From Acidilobaceae archaeon (lineage in GTDB: Archaea > Thermoproteota > Thermoprotei_A > Sulfolobales > Acidilobaceae): DNA of 8,472 nucleotides. Shown piece by piece: positions 1-6,753 of this stretch (within the stretch, counting starts at the first letter, position 1; each line of letters begins with the position of its first letter). Made by a program: the position numbers and the translations under genes. The stretch spans positions 1 to 8,472 of the forward strand of contig JALURD010000224.1 in assembly GCA_027057815.1 (NCBI GenBank), written 5' to 3'. The notes beneath the pieces were generated by a model. It made no database searches and was not told the DNA's origin. It worked only from the letters and a program-made list of their open reading frames with translations.

Positions 1-949
1 TGATCCTCCCCGCCAGGTCCACGCGGGTAGCGACTTTGAGTAGCTCCGCGAAGAAGAGGCCCAGAAAGGCTAGGGACGAGATTAGGAGGAGTACGCTTCC
101 AATGTTGGCTGCGGCGAAGCTATGGAGGGGGCTGAGGCCGCTCCGCGTAACGAAAGGTGCTAGGAGAGTTGTACTGGCTGTTAGTGCTAGGAAGGGCCTC
201 CTTAGTGGGGCTAGGGGGCCGACCATGTGCAGTGCGGTCGTTGCGGCGAGCCACACGGTTAACTCGGCGACCTCCACGGGATCCCAGGCCCAGTAGCCGC
301 CCCACCCGAAGGTCTCGTAGCTCCAGATACCGCCCAATGCTATACCTAGAGAGAGGAAGACCCAGCCTAGGAGGAAGACTGCCATGCCCTTCCACTTCCT
401 CTTGGAGAAGAGTAGTATGAGGGATCCCGCCAGCAGGAGTGAGTAGCCGCCAAACGTGGTGAGCGGGTGGGGTATGAGCCAGTAGTTCTTGAGTAGTGGG
501 TTGATCCCGAAGCCTCCCACGTCGCCGCTCATAGTCTCGAAGGCTCCGTTAAGGCCTGCTGAGGCTAGGATGATGAGGGTCAGGGCCGTGGCCGCGGCTA
601 CGTAGCGCCTCGCCGCGGGTCTGTCAAGTCTTCCGAGAGCGTAGAGGCCTGCCAGGGAGAGTATTGTTGCGTAGAGGTAGAGGCTGCTCCCACTACCAGC
701 CCAAGAGGCTCCAACCCTAAGGGCGAGGTTAAGGTCTTCATTGGCGTTCTTGGCAACCTCTGCCAGGCTATAGTCGAGCCTAAGGAATGCCGCCAGGTAT
801 AGGAGCCACCCAGCCGCTACCAGGGCAAAGCCGGCCCTCGCCAGCCTTGTGTACTCCTTCTTGCCCAGGATGGAGTAGACTAGCGCGGCTGCTAAGACTA
901 CGGCCCCCATGAGGGGGAGGATTGTAGCGTAATGCAAACCGACAAGCAC
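1..949 (-). CDS. ccmF: CcmF/CcsA-type cytochrome c heme lyase subunit, partial (C-terminus beyond window)
   Basis: Polytopic membrane protein of the heme-handling family that attaches heme to apocytochrome c on the outer face of the membrane. Reading minus from a GTG at 949, 316 codons stay open to the window edge, so the C-terminus is missing; full CcmF is usually about 600 residues. Seen: a loop near residues 79-90 containing WAGSGSSLYLY, resembling the CcmF WAGqeGSLLLW segment; H161 in a PHP context; the tryptophan-rich WWD heme motif at 215-226 (GWGGYWAWDPVE); and H276 after TRSG, matching the second conserved flanking histidine. Many hydrophobic helices separate these. Start choice: GGGGGTG at 964-958 lies 8 bases before the GTG and pairs with the 16S tail allowing one wobble. 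The gene begins 16 bases after the stop of the upstream thioredoxin/CcdA fusion, so they are probably co-transcribed. Confident as a CcmF/CcsA superfamily member; CcmF over CcsA/CcmC rests on the WAGSGS segment. Confidence 0.9.
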   Translation of the reverse strand, partial: MLVGLHYATILPLMGAVVLAAALVYSILGKKEYTRLARAGFALVAAGWLLYLAAFLRLDYSLAEVAKNANEDLNLALRVGASWAGSGSSLYLYATILSLAGLYALGRLDRPAARRYVAAATALTLIILASAGLNGAFETMSGDVGGFGINPLLKNYWLIPHPLTTFGGYSLLLAGSLILLFSKRKWKGMAVFLLGWVFLSLGIALGGIWSYETFGWGGYWAWDPVEVAELTVWLAATTALHMVGPLAPLRRPFLALTASTTLLAPFVTRSGLSPLHSFAAANIGSVLLLISSLAFLGLFFAELLKVATRVDLAGRI

Positions 950-965
950 TAACCCAACACCCCCT

Positions 966-2420
966 CTAGACCAATCCGATCGAATAGACTAGGAGGAACG
1001 CGCCCGACAATGTTAGGGCCAGGCTCGCGTACCTCCTAAACGACTCCCCTGAGATCCTCGACACCAGGCCCTCTAGCTTACCGGCCGCTGAGGCCCAGAC
1101 GGCCAGCCCCACCGGGGCAGAGATGCCTAAAGCGAAGCCAACGAGTGCCGGTAGCCCCGTCTCTAACCCGCCACCGGCTACAAGGAGCAGCGCGCCCGCT
1201 ACTAGGGGGAAGCTGCACTGAACAGCGAGCACGCCGTAGAGGAGCGTGAATGAGGTTAGGCTCCTCCCAGTCTTAATGTTCACATTGATAAAAGTCGGTA
1301 CGCCCATTAGCTCGAGGAGACCGGCAGATACGAGGACGAGCGCTGCTGTGGGGAGTAGAAGCTCGCTTGCCTCGGAGACGGCCTCACCGACCATCATGAA
1401 GAGGGCGCCTACTCCTAAGGCTCCCACTGCGGCGGAGGCGAAAGCCTTCAAGGCGTCGCCTCCTCTTAGTCCTCTTCTTGGGTTCGATGCGAGGGAGGCG
1501 GTGTATGAGACTAGTAGCGGGAAGACGCAGGGTGATAGCGCTGCTATAAGTCCAGCTAGGAGGGCGGCGAGGGGGCTGGCTATGAGGAAGGTGTTAGATC
1601 CAAGATTGAGGGGCGTGGAGGCACCGCCTTCGCTGGCGGGGGTGTTGGTGGTTGCCTGCCCAGATAGCACTAATGCCATCTCGTCGAGTGCCATCGCAGC
1701 CCTGTAGGCTTCGCTGCCGGTTATTCCCGGCGTCATATTCCTAATTATAGCTGCTAAGTGCCAGCGCCCTCCATACATCTCGGAGAGAGTGATACCCGAA
1801 GCGGCGGCAGAGGCGACCGCCCTGGCTAGGGTGTCATTAGAGCCAGACTGAATCCAGGCCTGAAGGCTCGGGGCGTCAAGGCTGGCGGGGACTGTGTGGC
1901 AGCTAGAGCACTTCTCCTGGATAAGCTTAAGGTCCTGCTTTCCCACGGGGCGGGTAGCCTCTAGAATCCAGTCGAGCATTGCCTGGGTTATGTTGTCTCC
2001 CTCGAAGGCCCCCACATGTCTCGCTACAGGTTCGCCGTTGACAAAGACCATGAATGTGGGCGTCTCGGTTACAGCGTACCTGTTGAATACGTCCACGGTG
2101 GACCTTGTTAGCTTGAGGATGATGACTCTGACGTCATTGGGCGGTGACTCGCATAGTCTCAACCAGCTGGGCTCCATAGCCTTACAGACCGGGCACGTGT
2201 CACTCGAGAACATCACAGCTAATGTGCCGCCCGAGCCTAGTAATCTGTCGAACGTGTAAGGGTTGCTTACTATGCAGGGAGACTCTGTCGAGTAGAGTGC
2301 CTTCACGCTGCTAGAGGCGTAGAAGAATACGATGCCAGCGATTATGACTGCCAAGAGGAGAACTACTCCTGACTCCATACGCCCCTGGCGGGGAAGGTCC
2401 ATCCTAAGGCCATGGCTCAT
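966..2420 (-). CDS. Thioredoxin - cytochrome c - CcdA/DsbD membrane fusion (thiol-disulfide transporter)
   Basis: Predicted trans-membrane reductant carrier of 484 residues. Domains in order: a membrane anchor at 17-35; a thioredoxin-like domain at about 52-155 with redox pair C76-P-V-C79 and cis-proline P121 in TETPTF; a short cytochrome c-like domain at about 160-255 with heme motif C171-S-S-C174-H175 and a possible axial methionine M229 in NMTPG; a low-complexity linker at 256-272; then a CcdA domain at about 275-484 with six helices, C298 in SPCVFP (first helix) and C402 in QCSFP (fourth helix). In CcdA/DsbD these two cysteines pass electrons from cytoplasmic thioredoxin outward. One anchor before the thioredoxin places both soluble domains outside, where CcmG/ResA-like proteins act. 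Extra cysteines C49 and C90 may pair. Start ATG 2420 is supported by AGGTGAT at 2435-2429, 8 bases upstream. It is the first gene of an operon with ccmF. DsbD carries its thioredoxin at the C-terminus and has no heme motif, so this order is unusual. The heme assignment is inferred from CXXCH only. Confidence 0.88.
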   Translation of the reverse strand: MSHGLRMDLPRQGRMESGVVLLLAVIIAGIVFFYASSSVKALYSTESPCIVSNPYTFDRLLGSGGTLAVMFSSDTCPVCKAMEPSWLRLCESPPNDVRVIILKLTRSTVDVFNRYAVTETPTFMVFVNGEPVARHVGAFEGDNITQAMLDWILEATRPVGKQDLKLIQEKCSSCHTVPASLDAPSLQAWIQSGSNDTLARAVASAAASGITLSEMYGGRWHLAAIIRNMTPGITGSEAYRAAMALDEMALVLSGQATTNTPASEGGASTPLNLGSNTFLIASPLAALLAGLIAALSPCVFPLLVSYTASLASNPRRGLRGGDALKAFASAAVGALGVGALFMMVGEAVSEASELLLPTAALVLVSAGLLELMGVPTFINVNIKTGRSLTSFTLLYGVLAVQCSFPLVAGALLLVAGGGLETGLPALVGFALGISAPVGLAVWASAAGKLEGLVSRISGESFRRYASLALTLSGAFLLVYSIGLV

Positions 2421-2428
2421 GCCAGTGA

Positions 2429-2435
2429 ATCACCT
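2429..2435 (-). promoter_or_regulatory. Strong Shine-Dalgarno site of the fusion gene
   Basis: AGGTGAT on the minus strand is a perfect complement to the archaeal 16S rRNA tail and sits 8 bases before the ATG at 2420. It decides the start in favour of this ATG over the internal ATGs at 2402 and 2378. Confidence 0.7.
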
Positions 2436-2464
2436 ACCCCAGGCGTGCTTTTATGTACCGGGCT

Positions 2465-2477
2465 ACATATACTTAAG
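2465..2477 (-). promoter_or_regulatory. Possible TATA box for the thioredoxin/CcdA-ccmF operon
   Basis: On the minus strand the sequence reads CTTAAGTATATG, an AT-rich archaeal TATA-like element preceded by purines. Transcription would begin near 2445, giving a leader of about 25 bases that contains the AGGTGAT ribosome site. The call is by eye. A second, weaker AT-rich stretch (ACATAAAAG, 2457-2449) lies too close to the start to act as the TATA element with a leader. Confidence 0.4.
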
Positions 2478-2587
2478 CCACGTAAACTTAGTCTAAATCT
2501 TGTGAAGTGGCCTGTAGCTCTATTCAAAGATGAACAATTAACATATAACGTCCGGCGCGGGCGGAATACATCAACAGCCATTTCAGG

Positions 2588-3616
2588 CTAGGTAGGGCGC
2601 CAGTAGATGACTCCAGCCTCCTCGAGTCTCTCCACTGCACCCTGTACCTCTAGAAGCCTTAGGTGGGCTAGGGTCTCGCCCATCGCGAAGAACCTCTCCG
2701 GCGGCGGGTACTCCTCCCAAGATGTGTATTTCACCCTCCATCTGACCTTCTTGGCGACCTCGTAAGCAGCGACCTTTCCCTTAACCTTGACTACTTCAAG
2801 TACCTCCCTTAGCCTTTCCTTGTGATGCTCTATAAGCTCTCTTGCCCTTGCTGAAGGGGCTTGTATGGGATCCCTATGCCCCGGATAAGCAGTTAAGGCG
2901 TTTAATGCCTCGATCCTCTTGAGCGTGTCGAGATAGTCTGCGAGTGGGTTCGTGTCCTCATGGTGCAGAGTTATGTGTGGTGTTATGCCTGGAAGGATTG
3001 AATCGCCAGCGATGAGGACTCTCCCATCATAATAGACCAGATGGCCCGGTGTATGACCCGGAGCGTTTATGGCACTAAACTCGGTCCCTGGTAAGCGGTC
3101 GCCGGGCCTGATTGGTTCAGCCACTTCGGCTAGGACCTCATAAGCGTCCGCGGCACGGAGGGCTGGATGGTACTTCACTATTAGCTCAGCCTCACTCTTG
3201 GGCATGCCGTGGCTTGTGAAGAGCCTCAGTGTGTCCTTTATGAAGCCTTCAACTCCCCCTGGGTATCCAAGGACGTGCTCGAGGTCCCCTTTGGGCATGT
3301 AGACGGGTATTCCTAGGGCTTTATGTAGGACCGCTGCGGCTGTCAGATGGTCCACATGGAAGTGGGTGGCTGCCGCGTAGGCTATCTTGGAGGGCTTTAC
3401 TCCCCTATCCCTCAAGGACTTGAAGAGTGCTAGCAGACTCGGTGCGTAGTGCATCCCGGGATCCACGAGTACAGGGCCCTCGCTGGTCCTCAGCAGGTAT
3501 ACGTTGACGTAGCCCAGAGACTTTATGGGGAGGGGCACGGGGATCCTTTCGGGGGAGCTAGGGCCGCCCTCCTCCAAGCCAGCGCTGCACCCGTGGCTGG
3601 GGCCTGGTGGCTGCAA
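2588..3616 (-). CDS. MBL-fold metallo-hydrolase with C-terminal winged helix (LACTB2-like)
   Basis: Metallo-beta-lactamase-fold hydrolase, probably binding two zinc ions. Numbering from TTG 3616: D52 in VDPG; the metal motif H85-F-H87-V-D89-H90; H188 in APGHTPGH; D205 in AGDS; H247 in YPGH. All five metal-ligand motifs are intact. Residues about 260-342 form a helical, charged tail ending in a winged-helix-like segment, as in LACTB2-type proteins, some of which are nucleases; glyoxalase II-like thioesterase is an alternative, so the substrate is not assignable. The start is uncertain. Family similarity begins only near residue 23 (ERIPVPLP), and the first 22 residues are Pro/Gly/Ser-rich with no ribosome site before TTG 3616. 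The TTG at 3577, with GGGTG 10 bases upstream, or the GTG at 3538, may be the true start. It is divergent from nob1 and ends 167 bp before the fusion gene on the same strand. Confidence 0.9.
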   Translation of the reverse strand: MQPPGPSHGCSAGLEEGGPSSPERIPVPLPIKSLGYVNVYLLRTSEGPVLVDPGMHYAPSLLALFKSLRDRGVKPSKIAYAAATHFHVDHLTAAAVLHKALGIPVYMPKGDLEHVLGYPGGVEGFIKDTLRLFTSHGMPKSEAELIVKYHPALRAADAYEVLAEVAEPIRPGDRLPGTEFSAINAPGHTPGHLVYYDGRVLIAGDSILPGITPHITLHHEDTNPLADYLDTLKRIEALNALTAYPGHRDPIQAPSARARELIEHHKERLREVLEVVKVKGKVAAYEVAKKVRWRVKYTSWEEYPPPERFFAMGETLAHLRLLEVQGAVERLEEAGVIYWRPT

Positions 3617-3686
3617 AGGTTAATGTATCGATGCTCAATACTTCTACAGTCACGCCGCTTGGGATCTGTGGTGGTGGGTTAGGCTC
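3617..3686. promoter_or_regulatory. Divergent promoter region, MBL hydrolase / nob1
   Basis: A 70-base stretch between divergently read genes, AT-rich at 3619-3648. On the plus strand CAATACTTCTACA (3636-3648) could be the nob1 TATA element, with a start near 3667 and a GTGGTGGG ribosome site at 3671-3678. On the minus strand GATACATTAACC (3630-3619) could serve the hydrolase, which would place transcription near 3596 and favour the internal TTG at 3577. Both are weak matches read by eye. Confidence 0.35.
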
Positions 3687-4103
3687 TTGAGCTGCGAGCC
3701 CCCTATAGTTGTCAATGATACTGGGGCTTTGATGGCAGGCCTCCCCCTCCGGCTGCCGGCACGACACGTCGCTCCATCAACTGTGGTAGAGGAGGTTAGA
3801 GACAGAGAGTCGAGGGAGCTACTGGAGCGGATGATAGAGTATGGCAGGCTCGAGGTGGAGGATCCCTCTCCTCAAGCACTCAGGAAGGCTAGAGTGATGG
3901 CGCGGAGGGCTGGGGTCCTGGAAAGGCTTAGCGACGCTGATATAGCTGTGTTAGCGCTTGCATTGGAGTACATGGATAAATGCGGAGAGTCAGCGGCCGC
4001 GACCGACGATTATGCATTGCAACTGGCCCTAGCTAGGGCTGGCGTGAGGATAATTAGAATCCGATACCGGGGTATACGGGAATTTAGGGAGAACTGGAGT
4101 TAA
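3687..4103 (+). CDS. nob1: Nob1-like PIN-domain endoribonuclease lacking a zinc ribbon
   Basis: PIN-domain nuclease of the Nob1 family, which matures the 3' end of small-subunit rRNA in archaea and eukaryotes. Seen: first acidic residue D11 in NDTGALMAG; E35/E36 in STVVEEV; the Nob1 signature LSDADIAVLALALEY at 81-95, with D83 and D85; and TDDYALQ at 106-112, with D107/D108. These supply the expected acidic metal site. The protein stops at 138 residues shortly after the PIN fold, and no CxxC pairs follow; the only cysteines are C3 and C99. Many archaeal Nob1 proteins carry a C-terminal zinc ribbon, so this is a short form. Start TTG 3687 is preceded by GGTGGG with about 8 bases of spacing. 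A VapC toxin is the alternative, but the LSDADIAVLALA...TDDYALQ block is typical of Nob1 and no antitoxin lies next to it. The S9 peptidase follows on the same strand. Confidence 0.82.
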   Translation: MSCEPPIVVNDTGALMAGLPLRLPARHVAPSTVVEEVRDRESRELLERMIEYGRLEVEDPSPQALRKARVMARRAGVLERLSDADIAVLALALEYMDKCGESAAATDDYALQLALARAGVRIIRIRYRGIREFRENWS

Positions 4104-4125
4104 ACTAAAAACTAAGTTCATATAG
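4101..4125 (+). promoter_or_regulatory. AT-rich promoter candidates before the S9 peptidase
   Basis: Two TATA-like elements lie between nob1 and the peptidase: TTAAACTAAAA at 4101-4111, overlapping the nob1 stop, and TTCATATAG at 4117-4125. The first would put transcription near 4130 and keep the GGAGGT ribosome site in the leader. The second would start near 4148 and give an almost leaderless message. Read-through from nob1 is also possible. Confidence 0.35.
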
Positions 4126-4137
4126 TTAGCTTTAACT

Positions 4138-4143
4138 GGAGGT
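4138..4143 (+). promoter_or_regulatory. Shine-Dalgarno GGAGGT that selects the TTG 4154 start
   Basis: GGAGGT lies 1 base before the GTG at 4145, too near for use, but 10 bases before the in-frame TTG at 4154. The spacing matches that of the ccmF and fusion-gene ribosome sites in this window, so TTG is the likelier start. Confidence 0.55.
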
Positions 4144-4153
4144 AGTGGCAGGA

Positions 4154-6043
4154 TTGAAGCCCAGGCCTATAGACCCCGAAGATGTTGTCCTCCTTGCTCG
4201 GCCAGGCCAGATAGACGTGTCTGGCAAAGGCGATATAGCGGGCACGCTAGTAAGGACTGACATGGACAGGAATAAGTACATTAACGAGATCCGGGTCTAC
4301 ACGCATGACGGTGAAGTCTACTTCTTTGAGGCGGAGGCGGCTGGGAAGCCTCGATGGTCCCCTGACGGCCGTCTCATAGCTTTCAAGGCGAGGATAGGAG
4401 CATCAGAGAAGGAGGAAGGGGTTGGAGTCTACGTTGCAGGCAGAGGTGGAGGCCCCCGGAGGGTTGCATGGTTTAAGTACGGGGTCACCGAGCTAGCATG
4501 GGTTGCGGAAGATAAGCTTTCCGTATTGACTAGTAAACCCGTTGATGGTGAGTGGGACCCCGACGGCGACTATGCTATAACTGATGCGCTGCCCGTATGG
4601 GAGGAAGGCTCGGGTATAACGGCTGGCCTAGGATCGGCGGTGTACTTTCTGGACCTGGACTCGGGCAGACTGGTCGAGGCAGCCTTTGAGAAGAACAAGA
4701 TAGTGGCGTACACGGCCTGCAAGGGGAGGGTGTACTATGCTGTTGTAGAGGACTGGAAAGACCCACTCATTCACATCATTAAAGAGGCTACTCCCGGAAG
4801 GGAGCCCAGAAGCATCCTCAAAGGCTACAGTGTCAGCCAGCTAGAGTGTGTTAACGGGGAGCTATACGCGCTTATGCACAGAAAGCCGATAGGGCTCGCT
4901 AGTCACCACCGGCTCTACAAGATAGACGTCGAAACGGGAGAGGCAGAGTGCCTGACTTGTGGAGTAGAGTGGAACGCGTGGAGGATAGCTGGTGACTACC
5001 AGGGATCCACCACGGTAGTGTATCCTAGGCGCGGTGCTTCGATACTGGCAGTTGTCGAGGGGAAGGATAAGCTCAGGAACTTAACCCCCAGCGACGGCTT
5101 CGTGCATGTAGCCGCATCTCACGGCGACACTGCAGCATACTGGTACTCAACCCCTACGAAGCCGCCGGAGCTTTACGCGTTAAGGTCGGGTAGGGAGGAG
5201 CAGTTGACCAGGGTGAACAGGTGGTTTATAGAGAAATACGAGGGATCCCTCTACGAGCCTAGGCGCTTCACGGTGAAGGCGGCTGGAGACGAGATTGATG
5301 CGTGGGCGATAGACCCGAGCCCCGGTGAGTCTAAGCCAGTCATATTATTCATACATGGGGGCCCGAAGTCTCTCTACGGCTACTACTTCCATGCAGAGAT
5401 GCAGTTATTCGCGAGTAGGGGATTCCTAGTAGTCTACTCTAACCCGAGGGGTAGTGATGGCTACAGCGAGGAGTTCGCAGACATCAGAGGCAAGTATGGC
5501 GAGGTAGACTACGAGCAGATAATGGCTGCCCTCCACGAGGCCATAGAGAAGTTCAAGGGCGACAGGTCAAAGATGGCAGTTACAGGGATAAGCTACGGCG
5601 GTTACATGACGAACCTAATAGTCACCAAGACGGACGAGTTCAAGGCTGCAGTACCAGAGAATGGCGTAGCTGACTGGGTAGCCGACTACTGGGCAAGCGA
5701 CATAGGATATTGGTTCGACCCAGACCAGATAGGAGGCACGCCCCTAGACAACATAGAGGAATACGTCAAGAGGAGCCCTGCATTTCACGCCAAGAACGTT
5801 AAGACGCCACTCCTCATAATACACAGCACGGAGGACTACAGGTGCTTCATAGACCAAGCCCTAGCCATGCATGTAGCAGTCAAGGTGTCCGGAGGCGAAT
5901 CGAGGCTAGTAGTATTCAAATCCGGAGGCCACGGCTTCAGCGCGGCAGGCAAGCCGAAAGCTAGGCTCAAGAGGCTGAAAATAAAGCTCGACTGGATATC
6001 TAAGAAGCTGAAGATAGATGACAAGGGTACAGAAACAAAGTAA
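4154..6043 (+). CDS. S9-family peptidase (prolyl oligopeptidase / acylaminoacyl-peptidase type)
   Basis: Cytosolic serine peptidase that would release N-terminal acyl-amino acids or cut short peptides. Numbered from TTG 4154 (629 residues): residues about 10-350 show propeller-blade repeats such as PRWSPDGRLIAF; residues about 370-620 are an alpha/beta hydrolase. Catalytic triad: S480 in GISYGGYM, D561 in HSTEDYR, H593 in GGHGFS. The oxyanion-side HGGP is at 401-404, and NPRGSDGYS, typical of S9, follows at about 430-438. No signal peptide or membrane segment is seen. The tail is lysine-rich. Length fits archaeal S9 enzymes. The frame is open to a GTG at 4145 (632 residues), but GGAGGT is 1 base from it and 10 bases from the TTG. 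It follows nob1 by 50 bases on the same strand, possibly as an operon, without an obvious functional link. The family is certain; acylaminoacyl versus oligopeptidase specificity cannot be read from sequence. Confidence 0.95.
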   Translation: MKPRPIDPEDVVLLARPGQIDVSGKGDIAGTLVRTDMDRNKYINEIRVYTHDGEVYFFEAEAAGKPRWSPDGRLIAFKARIGASEKEEGVGVYVAGRGGGPRRVAWFKYGVTELAWVAEDKLSVLTSKPVDGEWDPDGDYAITDALPVWEEGSGITAGLGSAVYFLDLDSGRLVEAAFEKNKIVAYTACKGRVYYAVVEDWKDPLIHIIKEATPGREPRSILKGYSVSQLECVNGELYALMHRKPIGLASHHRLYKIDVETGEAECLTCGVEWNAWRIAGDYQGSTTVVYPRRGASILAVVEGKDKLRNLTPSDGFVHVAASHGDTAAYWYSTPTKPPELYALRSGREEQLTRVNRWFIEKYEGSLYEPRRFTVKAAGDEIDAWAIDPSPGESKPVILFIHGGPKSLYGYYFHAEMQLFASRGFLVVYSNPRGSDGYSEEFADIRGKYGEVDYEQIMAALHEAIEKFKGDRSKMAVTGISYGGYMTNLIVTKTDEFKAAVPENGVADWVADYWASDIGYWFDPDQIGGTPLDNIEEYVKRSPAFHAKNVKTPLLIIHSTEDYRCFIDQALAMHVAVKVSGGESRLVVFKSGGHGFSAAGKPKARLKRLKIKLDWISKKLKIDDKGTETK

Positions 6044-6120
6044 CCGGTACTGAATGCTTTGTCGAGGAGAGCCGAAAATACGTATGAAACACTGAGGACT
6101 TTTCACGGACAGGAAGCTCT

Positions 6121-6138
6121 CTAATATAACTTTAATAC
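6121..6138 (+). promoter_or_regulatory. TATA-box candidates for the membrane-anchored protein gene
   Basis: CTAATATAAC (6121-6130) and the overlapping CTTTAATAC (6130-6138) are the only strong AT-rich elements in the 128-base gap after the peptidase gene. They predict starts near 6152 or 6160, giving a leader of 12-20 bases. No clear ribosome site lies before the TTG at 6172. Confidence 0.45.
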
Positions 6139-6171
6139 CGACTCTACTGAAAAACTGCATGGGACCCGCCA

Positions 6172-6753
6172 TTGAAGCGGCCCCTGACAGCTATCTTAGT
6201 GGGTCTTGTAGTCATAGCTGGAGTTTCCCTATTCCTATTATATGCGTCATATAAAACTGCAGGTGAATATAGCGCTAAGGTGACTCTAGAGCCATTAAAC
6301 GGTGATTACATGGTAACAGGTCTACTCGTTAAGGCTAAGCCCTATAGGTTGGAGGGCTACTACTTTATATCACTGAAATTCAACATTGAAGTGACCACTA
6401 ATATCACTGATAAAGCCCTGTTCAGCTCTATGAGGGACAAGATTGCTAGAAAGTACGTGGAAGTTTTGTGCCCCAACCTGTATACATACTATGTTGACAT
6501 ACCTTTTAGGACGAAGAGTGTTAGCGCTCCTCCCCTAAAGGTAGAGGCTACTTATAAGCTACCCGTTAGGATTGACGTCAAAGGCTTCAAGATACACTTA
6601 GAACCCGGCAAGGAGGCCGTGGCAGAGATCAAGATCAAGCCTTCATGCATTATACTTCATGAAATGGTGAGACCTACTGTCGAGCTTGTTCCACTGGGTG
6701 GAGGCATTGTTGTGGGCATTGAGGAAGTTGAGGTAGTATTCGGTGAAGGCTAG
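6172..6753 (+). CDS. Membrane-anchored extracytoplasmic protein of unknown function
   Basis: I do not recognise this 193-residue protein. Residues 1-4 (MKRP) are positively charged, 6-25 form one hydrophobic helix, and the remainder is soluble and rich in alternating hydrophobic/polar residues, suggesting beta-strands. That layout predicts an anchor or uncleaved signal with the body outside the cell. There is no lipobox. Two cysteines, C100 and C159, could form a disulfide. The segment PGKEAVAEIKIKPSC (145-159) and the repeated V-E-V strands resemble an immunoglobulin-like or late-embryogenesis-abundant (LEA/WHy) fold, which often follows a single anchor in archaea, but this is a guess from pattern only. 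Start TTG 6172 is the only start after the in-frame TGA at 6148. It has its own TATA candidates, so it is probably monocistronic. Its TAG overlaps the stop of the converging RHH gene. Confidence 0.75.
   Translation: MKRPLTAILVGLVVIAGVSLFLLYASYKTAGEYSAKVTLEPLNGDYMVTGLLVKAKPYRLEGYYFISLKFNIEVTTNITDKALFSSMRDKIARKYVEVLCPNLYTYYVDIPFRTKSVSAPPLKVEATYKLPVRIDVKGFKIHLEPGKEAVAEIKIKPSCIILHEMVRPTVELVPLGGGIVVGIEEVEVVFGEG

Noticed and set aside
36..420. Open frames on both strands (plus 36-296 and 157-420; minus 120-395)
   Set aside because: They lie in other frames of the partial ccmF, give Arg/Ser/Pro-rich translations with no domain, and lack promoters.
1246..1707. Plus-strand frame of 153 codons antisense to the fusion gene
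   Set aside because: It mirrors the GC-rich CcdA coding sequence, has a low-complexity translation and no ribosome site; the minus frame has clear domains.
1894..2259. Plus-strand frame of 121 codons antisense to the thioredoxin/cytochrome region
   Set aside because: Shadow of the coding strand; no recognisable motif.
2520..2570. GATGA near 2528 as a possible C box of a guide RNA
   Set aside because: No CTGA D box follows at a suitable distance, and there are no internal C'/D' boxes.
3449..3767. Frames on plus (3449-3682) and minus (3558-3767) across the MBL/nob1 divergent region
   Set aside because: Each overlaps both a confident gene and the promoter region, and neither translation resembles a protein family.
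5836..6172. Minus-strand frames antisense to the end of the S9 peptidase
   Set aside because: They overlap the catalytic histidine region of a certain gene and are most easily explained as shadows.
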